Origin: Acidobacteriota bacterium
GTDB taxonomy: Bacteria > Acidobacteriota > Terriglobia > Terriglobales > Acidobacteriaceae
Direction: 5' to 3'
DNA length: 64,000 nt
Assembly: GCA_013289685.1 (NCBI GenBank)
Contig: JABCZL010000003.1
Span: forward strand, 1-64,000
Shown: one piece after another, positions 1-8,113 of the stretch
Layout: every line of letters begins with the position of its first letter
How positions within the stretch are numbered: the first letter of the stretch is position 1
Notes under the pieces: model-generated
Databases searched by the model: none
What the model was told of the DNA's origin: nothing
Seen by the model: only the letters and a program-made list of their open reading frames with translations
Made by a program: the position numbers and the translations under genes

Positions 1-583
1 TAGCCCACCGCGTCCGCCGCAAACGCCAGCGGCTCAGTTCAAACGACCCTATCGAAACTGCCCCGACCACACGACCGCGCACCCACACTTCTTCTTTCGG
101 GGCAGTCCCGATAGGGCCCTAACGTTTGTCGATATTAATCCGACATTCAATCGATAGCATTCGATTTGAGGGTTGTTCATCTGGCGTCAACCCGCTTCCT
201 GATTGCACGGAAAGGTACCCTGGATTTTTCAATCAGTGCCGTCAGTTGGACGCCAAGCTTGCAGTAGTGATTGAAACAGAAGTGCTCCCTGCCATGATCG
301 TTGGATCTAGGCGGCGAAAGCAGTTGAAAAGGTTGAAACGAGGAAACCTCCAAGCCCTTCGCGATCAGCTCTAAGCGGGATACGCGTAGCCACCAGTCAG
401 GTCGTAGGCCCTGGGTATTGACTGAAGTTAAGCGGCAAGATATAGTCCAGCACCTGAGACGCCGATATGAGCTTGGGCTGGGCCGGGCGACCCCTAAGAC
501 GCCAAGAGTACCGCTCTTCTTACTATCAAGTAAGGTCGTCTTAGGCTGATTGCCTACCTTCAATTTACCAAGGAGTGCTGAAG
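1..583. other. No confident gene; contains a branched hairpin
   Basis: I see no convincing coding region in this stretch. The open frames on both strands lack a Shine-Dalgarno sequence and have no recognisable protein character. The only clear structure is the branched inverted repeat at 493-545, listed separately, which lies 38 bp before the next start codon. Confidence 0.5.
493..545. repeat. Three-way-junction inverted repeat
   Basis: The outer stem pairs CCTAAGACG (493-501) with CGTCTTAGG (537-545), nine perfect pairs. Inside are two perfect hairpins in series: AAGAG/CTCTT (504-508 with 514-518, loop of 5) and CTTACT/AGTAAG (519-524 with 529-534, loop of 4). Almost every base is paired, giving a Y-shaped fold of 53 nt. 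It lies just upstream of the gene starting at 584, so it could be a 5' leader RNA structure, or a folded DNA recombination site. No family is recognised. Confidence 0.75.
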
Positions 584-1336
584 ATGGCAGCGATCAAAGT
601 GTTTCAGTTTGGCTTCTTTGGCAGTTTTCAGTGCAGGCTCGCCACCGACCCGGATCCGACAGGGGCCTTCCAACGGGTTGGTGGCTGGACCTACGATCTG
701 GGTGAGCCAGCTGGTTTCGACCGCATCATCCGCCTGTCTTCGCCAAAGAACCTGCGAACCGGTCTGGTCGACCATCCCTGGGCTGATACGAATGTGATCG
801 GAATTCAAACGGATACCGGCACCGGCCTGAAGCCCGTTGCAGGCCCCGACCCGTTCATGGGCCAGATGGTTTCCTTTGGCACGAACGTCAAATTCGACAG
901 CGCGGCTGGGCGTGGAGCGAGCAGAGAGGCTCTCATCAATTTTGAGTTATCGGTCGGACCAGTGTTCAAAGCTACTGTCTCCACGTGGCCGCAGATCACT
1001 ACGACCGCCCCTAACGTGAGCGAGCAAGCCAATTATATCGCCAAGAAGAAAGGGGTCCTCGCCGGTCTTCCTGCCGGCGACCGAAAGAACTCCTACGCAA
1101 CCACAGGCCCGGATGTGTGGCAAGCGTTCTATGGGATGATGGGCACGGTCGATGATGCCAAACTCGACCCACCCACGATTACCGCTTCGAGCGGCTGCTT
1201 GAAAGACGTTGCCACACGAATGGCATCCAAGCCACCCGGCACGAAAGGCAAATGGGTGATCCACATAGACTTCTATCATTTCGATGGCGATACACTCTGT
1301 GGTGACTGCAACGGCTGGGTTACTGCCCAATTCTAG
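584..1336 (+). CDS. Hypothetical protein, 250 aa
   Basis: Function unknown; I recognise no domain. The ATG at 584 is chosen because AAGGAG (570-575) sits 8 nt before it; a GTG at 575 would overlap that ribosome binding site. The protein has no clear signal peptide or membrane segment. It is rich in Gly, Thr and Asp and ends in a CGDCNGW motif, a close Cys pair that may bind metal or form a disulfide. It stands alone, preceded by the branched hairpin at 493-545. Coding is supported by length and ribosome binding site only. Confidence 0.6.
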   Translation: MAAIKVFQFGFFGSFQCRLATDPDPTGAFQRVGGWTYDLGEPAGFDRIIRLSSPKNLRTGLVDHPWADTNVIGIQTDTGTGLKPVAGPDPFMGQMVSFGTNVKFDSAAGRGASREALINFELSVGPVFKATVSTWPQITTTAPNVSEQANYIAKKKGVLAGLPAGDRKNSYATTGPDVWQAFYGMMGTVDDAKLDPPTITASSGCLKDVATRMASKPPGTKGKWVIHIDFYHFDGDTLCGDCNGWVTAQF

Positions 1337-1491
1337 CGAAAGAGTATAAGAGTGAACGTCGCTTTTTGACGATCTCGCGCCGGTAACCCCTATATTTTCA
1401 GGCTCGCGTTTCCGGTTTCTCTTACGCGCCGAATGTGAGCCCGATGTGCAGCCAGGAGGCGGAGTTCGACACTGGCGGGTGAGGAGTCCTC

Positions 1492-1914
1492 ATGCAAGCA
1501 GAGTTAGAAGGGATCATCGACCGGTTTGGCGCGGACACCGGAACTATCCACTTCATCGAGGACGGGCTTCTCATCCTCAAGGCGCATGTCGGCGTGCCCC
1601 CGCAGGTCCTGGAAATCGTCGCCAGGGTGCCGATCGGCAAGGGAATGGCCGGCCTCGCCGCAGAGCGTAACGAGCCCGTTTCGACCTGCAATATCCAGGC
1701 CGACAGCACAGGAGACGTCCGTCCAGGAGCGAAGCAGACGGGAGTCAGCGGGGCGGTTGTGGTGCCGATTCGCAACGGAGGCGGCGGAGTTGTGGGCACG
1801 CTCGGGATCGGCGTCCGCCGACAGCACGAGTACTCCGGCGCTGAGACCGCGCTGCTCCTTGAGGAAGCAACGCTCCTCGCCCGGGGACGAGTGTCTGAGT
1901 GCGAGCAGCCATGA
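1492..1914 (+). CDS. GAF domain-containing protein
   Basis: A 140-aa protein that is essentially one GAF domain, the small-molecule sensing fold found in signalling proteins. Family-typical parts are the IGKGMAG stretch after the second helix, the central VVVPI strand and the GTLGIG strand. It starts at ATG 1492, with GGAG about 6 nt upstream. There is no output domain (kinase, GGDEF, HTH), so it is either a free-standing sensor or a regulatory subunit. The next gene, a TonB receptor on the same strand, is 163 bp away. The ligand cannot be predicted from sequence. Confidence 0.75.
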   Translation: MQAELEGIIDRFGADTGTIHFIEDGLLILKAHVGVPPQVLEIVARVPIGKGMAGLAAERNEPVSTCNIQADSTGDVRPGAKQTGVSGAVVVPIRNGGGGVVGTLGIGVRRQHEYSGAETALLLEEATLLARGRVSECEQP

Positions 1915-2077
1915 AGTCAAGACTTCTGATGGTTGGGGGTCTTTTGGAGCCTTCCGTTCTACTTTACGCAGATTGATGAACCATATGGTTGCAGGTTCTG
2001 CGCCCCGCGGGGCTTCCCTATGCAATGGAGCTGAGGATTGCCTTCCTTCCGCTTGCGTTCGCGCTGGAGCTGAGTCG

Positions 2078-4048
2078 ATGATGTTCGGCCGTCGTCAGTT
2101 TGTGATTGTCGTCCTGTATTTGGTCACTTTTGTCCCACTTTGTCAGACGCAGACTCCGACCGAAGCCGGCTCTGCCCAAAGGAAAGACGATGCCGCCTCC
2201 AGCAGCACGACGCTGAACAAAGCGATTCCCACGCCCACCCTGCTGACGATTGTTACGGTGACTGGTCAGCCTCTGGACGTCTCAATGGCGCCGGCTTCGG
2301 TCAGCGTGATCGACGACGACCAGGTGAGGAACACCCACGCGCTTACTTCTAACGACATCATGCGGAGTGTACCCTTCGTTAACCTGGAACAAAACGGAAG
2401 TGCGGGGTCTCTGAGCACCCTCACCATCCGCGGAGGCAAGCCTAGCCTGGTTCTGATGCTGATCGACGGGATTCCCGTCAATGACCTGACCAGTCTTCTG
2501 GGCGGGGCCTTCGATTTCTCGGTTCTGCTCACTCACGATGTCGAGCGAGTTGAAGTTGTCCGCGGACCTCTTTCGTCGGGTTATGGATCAGAGGCTATGA
2601 GCGGCGTCATCAACGTCATTACGAAGCCAACAAAATACGAATCCGATGTATCCGCCGGGATGGAGACGGGTTCATTCGGCGCGGCTGGCATGAACCTGGG
2701 AGCGGAAGGTTCCCAAGGACGATTCGGCTACAAATTAAGTGGGGCGTTTCTGCGGGTCGGAGAACAAGTTGAGGCAGACTCCTTCTATACGAGCACGTTC
2801 TCGGCCGCTTCTGACTATACCCAACGTTCAGACTCGGACCTGAGTTGGACGGTGCGCTGGATTCAATTCCAGGGCTCCAGCTTTCCGCCAAACGGAGGCG
2901 GACCTGAGCTCTCGGTTCTCAGAATTCCAGGGACCAGCAACTCGGGCAACTTTCTCGCGGGCTTCATCTTTCAACGTCAATTCAGCACAGTGTGGAGAGC
3001 TGGCATCGACGCCGACGTCTTCACTCGTGGGGAGCATTCCTACACACCGCCGATTCTGGACAGCCCAAATCCATCACTTTTCTCGCAACCCAGCGCTCTG
3101 GCAAGGACCCGTTTCACTCGACCGCGGCTGAGTCTGCAAAACGTGTTCAATCTTGCTCCCAAATGGCAGGGCCATTTCAACGTACAAGGCTCCGACGAAA
3201 TCGGCGATAACAACTCAATTATTGACAATAGCTATAGCTCGCGGTTCCGCGCCAATAGAGGCGCCGTTAATGGAAGTGGAGATCTGGTATACATCACCAA
3301 TCGTATGACCGGAATGGCCGCCCTTGGGATCAACAAGACCGCGGGATTCAAAGCGCAGGTTGCGCCTCGGGTTGGCGCGGCTCTGACGGTGGCGAAGAAT
3401 ACGATCGTGAAAGCAAGCTGGGGACAGGCCTATAGGGTGCCGGACTTATACGCTTTAGAGAATCCAAGCGTCGGCAACCCTAATCTTCTGCCGGAAAAAG
3501 TAACTGGGATGGATGGAGGCGTGCAGCGTCGTTTCGGCAACAACTTCACGTTGTCGGGGACCTACTACTATAACGTGTTCTCGAATCTGATCGATTTCAG
3601 CTCGGCGGCCTTTCGGCTGGTTAATCGGACGCGTGTGCGCAACGAAGGCGTGGAGGCTGAAGCCTCACTTTCACTTGCTCACGGAATACAGGTAAAAGCC
3701 TGGGGATCGTCTCTGAACTGGAAGATCGAATCGTCGAGCGAGCCCCTGCGGGACGAGCCAGACTGGCAGGCCGGTTTTAGCCTTGATGCCAAACTGCCCA
3801 AACAGATCCGAGCATCGAGTACAACCTTATGGATGGCGAGAAGGTACGATTTCCAGCTTCCGGCACCGACAATCGACTCCGTCGGAGGCTACTCCGCAAC
3901 CGATCTGATCCTTGGATACGACGGATTTCGACGTATTGGTGTGTTCGCCAGAGTCGACAACCTTTTTAATCGCAGATTTCATGAATATCTGGGATTTCCT
4001 AATCCGGGCATTTCTTGTCTGGTTGGAGTGACGTATCACCTGCGGTGA
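2078..4048 (+). CDS. TonB-dependent outer-membrane receptor
   Basis: A 656-aa gated beta-barrel that would import a siderophore, cobalamin-like or other scarce ligand using TonB energy. Residues 1-27 form a signal peptide. The plug domain follows, with the typical IRGG and DGIPVND stretches and VERVEVVRGPLSSGYGSEAMSG, the strongest signature. The rest is aromatic-rich barrel ending in RVDNLFNRRFHEYLGFPNPG and a terminal aromatic-rich strand. I chose ATG 2078, with GGAG 8 nt upstream. Size and plug resemble BtuB/colicin-type receptors more than the long Oar-type receptor at 43,554. No cobalamin riboswitch is visible in the 163-bp upstream gap, so the substrate is open. Confidence 0.9.
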   Translation: MMFGRRQFVIVVLYLVTFVPLCQTQTPTEAGSAQRKDDAASSSTTLNKAIPTPTLLTIVTVTGQPLDVSMAPASVSVIDDDQVRNTHALTSNDIMRSVPFVNLEQNGSAGSLSTLTIRGGKPSLVLMLIDGIPVNDLTSLLGGAFDFSVLLTHDVERVEVVRGPLSSGYGSEAMSGVINVITKPTKYESDVSAGMETGSFGAAGMNLGAEGSQGRFGYKLSGAFLRVGEQVEADSFYTSTFSAASDYTQRSDSDLSWTVRWIQFQGSSFPPNGGGPELSVLRIPGTSNSGNFLAGFIFQRQFSTVWRAGIDADVFTRGEHSYTPPILDSPNPSLFSQPSALARTRFTRPRLSLQNVFNLAPKWQGHFNVQGSDEIGDNNSIIDNSYSSRFRANRGAVNGSGDLVYITNRMTGMAALGINKTAGFKAQVAPRVGAALTVAKNTIVKASWGQAYRVPDLYALENPSVGNPNLLPEKVTGMDGGVQRRFGNNFTLSGTYYYNVFSNLIDFSSAAFRLVNRTRVRNEGVEAEASLSLAHGIQVKAWGSSLNWKIESSSEPLRDEPDWQAGFSLDAKLPKQIRASSTTLWMARRYDFQLPAPTIDSVGGYSATDLILGYDGFRRIGVFARVDNLFNRRFHEYLGFPNPGISCLVGVTYHLR

Positions 4049-4162
4049 CTCTGTTGCCCGACTCCTCAAAGGAGATCGCCGCCGGCAGTCTTCGTTCCGA
4101 TGATCGCAGTTACTCACTTGAGGGCGCATCATGGCCATTGACGATGGTGGGATAATTTCAGG

Positions 4163-4372
4163 ATGGATGTATGGTTGCAGACTGGGGGAGCTGTCAAGGG
4201 TGAGTCTCTCGGGTTTCGTTTTGCCGGCAGCCCCCAGCAGGCAACGGCGATGACCCAGAACAATGCCCGTGAAGCAATGCAGGGAGCGAAGCGCGAATAC
4301 CCAGATTACACGTGGGAAATGGAGTCTGGGTTTAACAGCGGCGAATTTGTCGTGCATGGTCAGAAGAAGTAG
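4163..4372 (+). CDS. Small hypothetical protein, 69 aa
   Basis: A short, possible gene of unknown function. The predicted product is hydrophilic, with a plausible amphipathic middle (residues 25-50), and ends in basic residues. An AGGATGG stretch lies just upstream of the ATG. It converges on the PPOX-fold gene at 4396-4827, with only 23 bp between them. It could be a chance open frame. Confidence 0.35.
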   Translation: MDVWLQTGGAVKGESLGFRFAGSPQQATAMTQNNAREAMQGAKREYPDYTWEMESGFNSGEFVVHGQKK

Positions 4373-4395
4373 GAAAGACACCTGACGGGAGAATG

Positions 4396-4827
4396 TTAGG
4401 CAGGATCGGTAAGTCCGGCTACGGGATTCGGATCGTCAGGCTGAACTCGGACCACCACGCGCTTGTTCAACAGCATCTCGACCCACACTCGGAGTCCGAT
4501 GATTATTGCCATCCGCACTGGATGGACTTTCCAGTAGCTCCGGTAGACGCGCGCCACTTCGCTGACGTCGGTTATGATCTGGGCCGTTCCCGAAATCGCG
4601 GGACCGTCTTTGCTCCCCACGTAACAGATGACGCGCGGATTGCGCCTCACTCTCTTCACCTTATATGAACTCCCTGGCGTAAGGCATTCGATCTGTCCAC
4701 CATTCAGGACCAGCCACACCTGTACTTTCGTTAGATCGCCGGATGCCTTGTAGGACCCGAACCATTGGGTATGACGCTTTAGAGCGCGCTGCAGTTCTGG
4801 AGTCGTGTTCTTGATGATACGCCGCAT
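4396..4827 (-). CDS. PPOX-fold (pyridoxamine 5'-phosphate oxidase-like) protein
   Basis: A 143-aa member of the split-barrel flavin/F420-binding family. Its members carry out redox chemistry on small substrates as cytoplasmic homodimers. The family pattern is visible: a conserved start (HTQWFGSYKASGDL in place of the usual ..ATL..DG), then VQVWLVLNGGQIECLTPGSSYKVKRVRRNPRVICYV, where a barrel strand is followed by the KV+R+RRNPRV motif, then GTAQIITD. The KVKRVRRNPRV stretch is typical of the F420-type subgroup. It starts at ATG 4827. Cofactor and substrate are not predictable. It is a lone gene on this strand. Confidence 0.8.
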   Translation of the reverse strand: MRRIIKNTTPELQRALKRHTQWFGSYKASGDLTKVQVWLVLNGGQIECLTPGSSYKVKRVRRNPRVICYVGSKDGPAISGTAQIITDVSEVARVYRSYWKVHPVRMAIIIGLRVWVEMLLNKRVVVRVQPDDPNPVAGLTDPA

Positions 4828-4975
4828 CCGCAGTGACCGGCACCAACGTGCGAGGGTAGTTCAACCATCGGGCCAGAGACAGGCGGCGTCCACTGGTCGA
4901 GAATCCCCTGCATCCGCTCGATAGGTAAGACATCGCCACAGTTGGGAGTGTGACATCTGTGCGAAGAGGACAATA

Positions 4976-5209
4976 ATGATGAATGGCAGACATCGAAACT
5001 TGGGTTGGTCGAGCGGGCAAGCACCCGCCATTCCACCCGCCGTACCACCTGCGTTCGAGAGGCGCGCCGATGAGTTGGGACTCACCGCACCGACCTACGT
5101 GGAATCTGGCGAACTGCGCCGCTGGTGCCGGGACAATCGGAACAAGTGTTACATCCCCGAGTGGCTGCTGAAGACTTGGGGCATCTCTGTGAACTCCGAT
5201 GTGCCGTGA
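4976..5209 (+). CDS. 77-aa protein of a duplicated family (YIPEWLL motif)
   Basis: Function unknown. The gene is supported as real by a second copy, 21501-21734 on the other strand. That copy is also exactly 77 codons and shares an alignable C-terminal half: [EQ]L.LT..Y..S.EL..WC..N.N..YIPEWLL..WG. The N-terminal third is poorly conserved and proline-rich here. The conserved WC, YIPEWLL and WG residues suggest a small folded domain, perhaps DNA- or protein-binding. Both copies sit in the accessory part of the window, so they may travel with mobile DNA. Start: ATG 4976, with a second ATG at 4979. Confidence 0.7.
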   Translation: MMNGRHRNLGWSSGQAPAIPPAVPPAFERRADELGLTAPTYVESGELRRWCRDNRNKCYIPEWLLKTWGISVNSDVP

Positions 5210-5298
5210 GAACGTGACCACGCGCACAGCGATCGATCCGACAGCGGGAGTACCGTGCCGTGTTGGCACCAAGGCTAGGAGGCGGGTTCAACAAATGA

Positions 5299-5372
5299 GA
5301 GGGAGAGGCCCAGGACCCAGAACCGCACTACCCCCTCGCAGCTCCAGCGCCTCTCGGCTAGGCAGTATATGC
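5299..5372. repeat. 74-bp dispersed repeat, copy A
   Basis: Aligns without gaps to 8875-8948 with 63 of 74 bases identical. The ends can pair: GAGAGGC near the left end with GCCTCTC near the right. In the other copy the pairing becomes GAGAGGC/GCCTCTT, still allowed as G-U on the + strand. It lies in the 242-bp gap between the 77-aa gene and the end of the TIR gene. The rest of the gap shows nothing I can identify. Confidence 0.8.
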
Positions 5373-5451
5373 CTGGGTCCCGCCCGAGAATGCCAGCCGG
5401 AGGAGACCCCATGACGAGAAGTCTCTGCCGAAGTGTTGTTGTCCTGCGGGT

Positions 5452-6219
5452 CTATTTTGCAAGCTCCACGCGCATTGGTTTCTTCGATGCCAACTTCACC
5501 GGGCAACCAGCATCAGCCGCGAGCTGTTCGATGACTTCGTAGCTCGGGAAGCCGGGATCATCGATCCATCCCTGAATGTATTTCCGCACCCGGCGCTTGC
5601 TTGCTGGCTTCATGGTCTGCCAATCGATCAGTTGCCAGGGCCCGTCTGGCGACGAATCCGCTGGCTGGAGTAAGAGCAGTTGGTGTTCGCGTAGTAATTG
5701 ATCGGTGTGTGAGCCTCGTTCCGGGCCTCGTTCCTTCTTTGTTTTGGTGGCCTTGTCACTCTTCGCGCTGGCCGGTTTGTTCTGTGAGGGCAAGTCGGGG
5801 CGGATAACCTTCATTAGTCCTTGCACCACAGCATCCATGCCATCCTGCGAGCGGGCGGCGATGCGGTCTGCCAGCATCGGGGCGCTCTTCTCTACGTCCT
5901 CAAAGGTCAGGTTAAACCAGACGGGCAGGACGACCTTTCTTCCGTTGTGCTCCCGCGCTGTTAGCCCGCTCAGTTCTCGCTGCGGCCAGCGTTTCGCAAA
6001 AAAATGCGGGCTCAGAACCACGATCCCGTAGTTCGAGTGGGCCAGGCCGCGTTCGATTGCTTCGCGCAGGCTATCTCCTACTTGCAGTTCGTGCTCGTCA
6101 TACCAAATTCGAATGCCGGACTTGCTCAACCGTTCTGCAAGTGGTCTTACGAATTCATCCTTATCTTCACTAGCGTGGGAGATGAACGCATCAAACTCGG
6201 ATTCAGGTATGTTCACCAT
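5452..6219 (-). CDS. TIR-domain protein, likely NAD-consuming effector
   Basis: A 255-aa cytoplasmic protein with an N-terminal TIR domain (about residues 8-140): FDAFISHASED opens the first strand, IRIWYDEHELQVGDSL is the BB-loop region, and GIVVLSPHFFAKRWPQREL holds Glu82, the position of the catalytic glutamate of NAD-cleaving TIR enzymes. A Lys/Ala-rich linker (about 160-195) leads to a basic C-terminal domain of unknown type. The ATG at 6219 is chosen because longer frames would run into the divergent gene at 6397. In bacteria such proteins usually act in anti-phage defence by depleting NAD. No sensor partner is adjacent, so the trigger is unknown. Confidence 0.9.
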   Translation of the reverse strand: MVNIPESEFDAFISHASEDKDEFVRPLAERLSKSGIRIWYDEHELQVGDSLREAIERGLAHSNYGIVVLSPHFFAKRWPQRELSGLTAREHNGRKVVLPVWFNLTFEDVEKSAPMLADRIAARSQDGMDAVVQGLMKVIRPDLPSQNKPASAKSDKATKTKKERGPERGSHTDQLLREHQLLLLQPADSSPDGPWQLIDWQTMKPASKRRVRKYIQGWIDDPGFPSYEVIEQLAADAGCPVKLASKKPMRVELAK

Positions 6220-6396
6220 GCTGGTTGTTGCTTTGAGTTGCCCGAACTGGGAATTGTACCTGCTTACAACACCATCGTGCCGACCAGTTAAACGAACGTG
6301 CCAGAGACGCGCATCGCGCGCGGGGGTAACATTCGAGTCGCCGCACGGGCCGAACACTTCCCCAGGTTCAATCCAGTAGTTGAGAGGAAGATCAAC

Positions 6397-7368
6397 ATGC
6401 GCCACGTTTGCGTCGCAGTGTTCTGCCTTGCCGTCTCTGGCTTCGCTCTCGGCCAGGACTCCCGCGCCGATCTGTACGGCGGCTACTCCTACGTCAACAT
6501 CGATACCAACGGCTTGTCTTCGAGGCAGAATGCGAATGGTTGGGAGGCGGCGATCTCCGGCAACTTCAATAAGTGGTTCGCCGTCGAGGGCGATGTGAAC
6601 GGCTACTACAAGACCTACACATCCGCATCGAGCTACTGTAACTCCTTCACTTGCGCTGGCGCTGCCATTGTGAAGGTCACCGATTACTCCTACGCTGCCG
6701 GTCCGCGCATCAACTTCAAGCCCATCTTCATCCATGCGTTATTCGGTGGCGACCACCTGACTGGGACCGCGACCGTCAGTGGTGTCTCTGGAAGCGCGTC
6801 TGAATCGCAGGACGGGGCGGCGGGGCTGGCAGGCGGTGGCGTACAGTTCAAGGTGTCGGGGCACTGGTCAATCCGCGCATCGGCTGACTACGTCTTCACT
6901 CGCCATAACATCTTCGGCGGCCCATCGGTCACGCAGAATAACTATCGCGCCGGGGCTGGCATTGTCTACAGCTTCGGTAGGAGGCACGCTGCCGAGCCAG
7001 TAGCGCAGCCAAGCGCGCCACCACCTGTAAGAACGCCTACGCCAGCGCCCCAACCGCCAGCGCCGCAGCCGTCAACCCCACACTTAACCGGCGCGGGCAT
7101 GAAGCTCGATGCGTTGGGTGTGAAGGTAACGCTAGTGCGAAGCGCAGGCGCGGAGATCACAGACGAGGCACCGAACGGAGTAGCCGCACTCGCGGGACTG
7201 CATCCAGGCGACGTTATTAACATGGTGGATGGCAAGCCGGTAAGGACTCCGATGGAACTGGCGACGGAGCTGGCGAACCGGCAACCGGGCGACAAGGTGC
7301 GGCTGGGTTATCTGATTCACGGCGCGTGGCAGACAGAGACGGTGGTGTTGTTGGGCGCTACGCGTTGA
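6397..7368 (+). CDS. Outer-membrane beta-barrel protein with C-terminal PDZ domain
   Basis: A 323-aa exported protein. Residues 1-18 are a signal peptide ending in GFALGQ. The next ~180 residues form an OmpA-like eight-stranded barrel: DLYGGYSYVN at the first strand, a central Gly-rich strand, and RAGAGIVYSFG at the last. A proline-rich linker (about 210-235) joins it to a PDZ domain carrying GLHPGDVINMVDGKPV. An N-terminal barrel with a C-terminal PDZ domain is uncommon; PDZ usually occurs in periplasmic proteases or chaperones. GAGAGGAAG precedes the ATG. It is divergent from the TIR gene and probably cotranscribed with the 83-aa gene 16 bp downstream. Confidence 0.8.
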   Translation: MRHVCVAVFCLAVSGFALGQDSRADLYGGYSYVNIDTNGLSSRQNANGWEAAISGNFNKWFAVEGDVNGYYKTYTSASSYCNSFTCAGAAIVKVTDYSYAAGPRINFKPIFIHALFGGDHLTGTATVSGVSGSASESQDGAAGLAGGGVQFKVSGHWSIRASADYVFTRHNIFGGPSVTQNNYRAGAGIVYSFGRRHAAEPVAQPSAPPPVRTPTPAPQPPAPQPSTPHLTGAGMKLDALGVKVTLVRSAGAEITDEAPNGVAALAGLHPGDVINMVDGKPVRTPMELATELANRQPGDKVRLGYLIHGAWQTETVVLLGATR

Positions 7369-7384
7369 GGGTTAGGAGGGAGCT

Positions 7385-7636
7385 ATGAGTTGGAAGTTTG
7401 TGTCTACGTGGCATGAGCCGCTACGACAAGCCCTGATCCCGCGCAAAGGAGACGTGATTGGCACTAGCGAGTGGGCAGAGTTAGTCGGTCAACTTCCCGG
7501 CATCGGGAGCCAGGCACAGTTCATTCATCCCTCGGACCACTGCATCAACATGAACAACAAGGGCGCGTGCGACTGCGCCGAGACGGATCGTGCACTGGTT
7601 AAGCAAATTAGTCGAGGACAGTATCTTGTGCTTTGA
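7385..7636 (+). CDS. Hypothetical protein, 83 aa
   Basis: Unknown function. It follows the barrel/PDZ gene by 16 bp, with a strong GGAGGG before the ATG, so it is likely its operon partner. The soluble product has an early WHEPLRQALIPRKGDVIGTSEW segment and a Cys pair in GACDCAE. No signal peptide is seen. It is followed directly by the hairpin at 7643-7669. Confidence 0.6.
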   Translation: MSWKFVSTWHEPLRQALIPRKGDVIGTSEWAELVGQLPGIGSQAQFIHPSDHCINMNNKGACDCAETDRALVKQISRGQYLVL

Positions 7637-7642
7637 GCGGAA

Positions 7643-7669
7643 CCAGGGCGGCCCGCATCGCCGCCCTGG
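7643..7669. terminator. Hairpin between convergent genes, probable terminator
   Basis: CCAGGGCGGC (7643-7652) pairs perfectly with GCCGCCCTGG (7660-7669) around a 7-nt loop. It lies 7 bp after the stop codon of the 83-aa gene and 12 bp from the stop codon of the opposing 96-aa gene. There is no U-tract on either side, so it is terminator-like rather than a canonical intrinsic terminator. Confidence 0.55.
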
Positions 7670-7680
7670 CTCTCGGTAAT

Positions 7681-7971
7681 CTACGCCGCGCGCTTCACCC
7701 TCGCCCACCGTGCGCGCTGCGCCGCCGCTATCCTCCTGCGCCCTGCCGCCGAGATCGTCCTCTTCGGCTTCGGCGCGTGACCCTTGGCCTTCGCCCATCG
7801 CGCCTTCTGCGCCAGGCTGATTGCCCGCCGACCGTCTGCGGACAAGGTGCTCGATGCGCCGTTCGAGTTGCTTCCCAGCGCCGCGAGTGCGGCGTCTATG
7901 CGGTCGAGCTGTTGATGTACGTGTTCGCGTTCTCTTCTCAACTGCTGGACTACGACGGACATGTGGTTCAT
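7681..7971 (-). CDS. Small basic coiled-coil protein, 96 aa
   Basis: Function unknown. The first 35 residues form a predicted coiled coil (QQLRREREHVHQQLDRIDAALAAL). The basic tail carries two similar motifs of the form [AS]..GRR.I..AQ+ARWA+.K (RAISLAQKARWAKAK and RRIAAAQRARWARVK). The repeated basic helix looks like a nucleic-acid-binding tail; that is inference. I chose ATG 7971, with GGGGG about 6 nt upstream. It is convergent with the 83-aa gene. Confidence 0.65.
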   Translation of the reverse strand: MNHMSVVVQQLRREREHVHQQLDRIDAALAALGSNSNGASSTLSADGRRAISLAQKARWAKAKGHAPKPKRTISAAGRRRIAAAQRARWARVKRAA

Positions 7972-8113
7972 TGGGACCCCCGCCGAATGATAGCAGACAC
8001 AAGACCGCCTGAAGCTGGCTCTGGGCGCTGGAAGCGGGCTGCGTAGTGGTGGGCCGCTTACGGCACAGTCGCAGTGAAAGCTGGCGTGCTGGCAAGTAAC
8101 CTGACCACGTTGT

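Noticed and set aside
493..545. Integron attC recombination site
   Set aside because: The outer stem reads CCTAAG/CTTAGG; true attC sites need the AAC/GTT triplets. No integron integrase or cassette array is present.
1915..2077. Cobalamin riboswitch before the TonB receptor
   Set aside because: The gap is short and shows no B12-box-like or conserved structural pattern.
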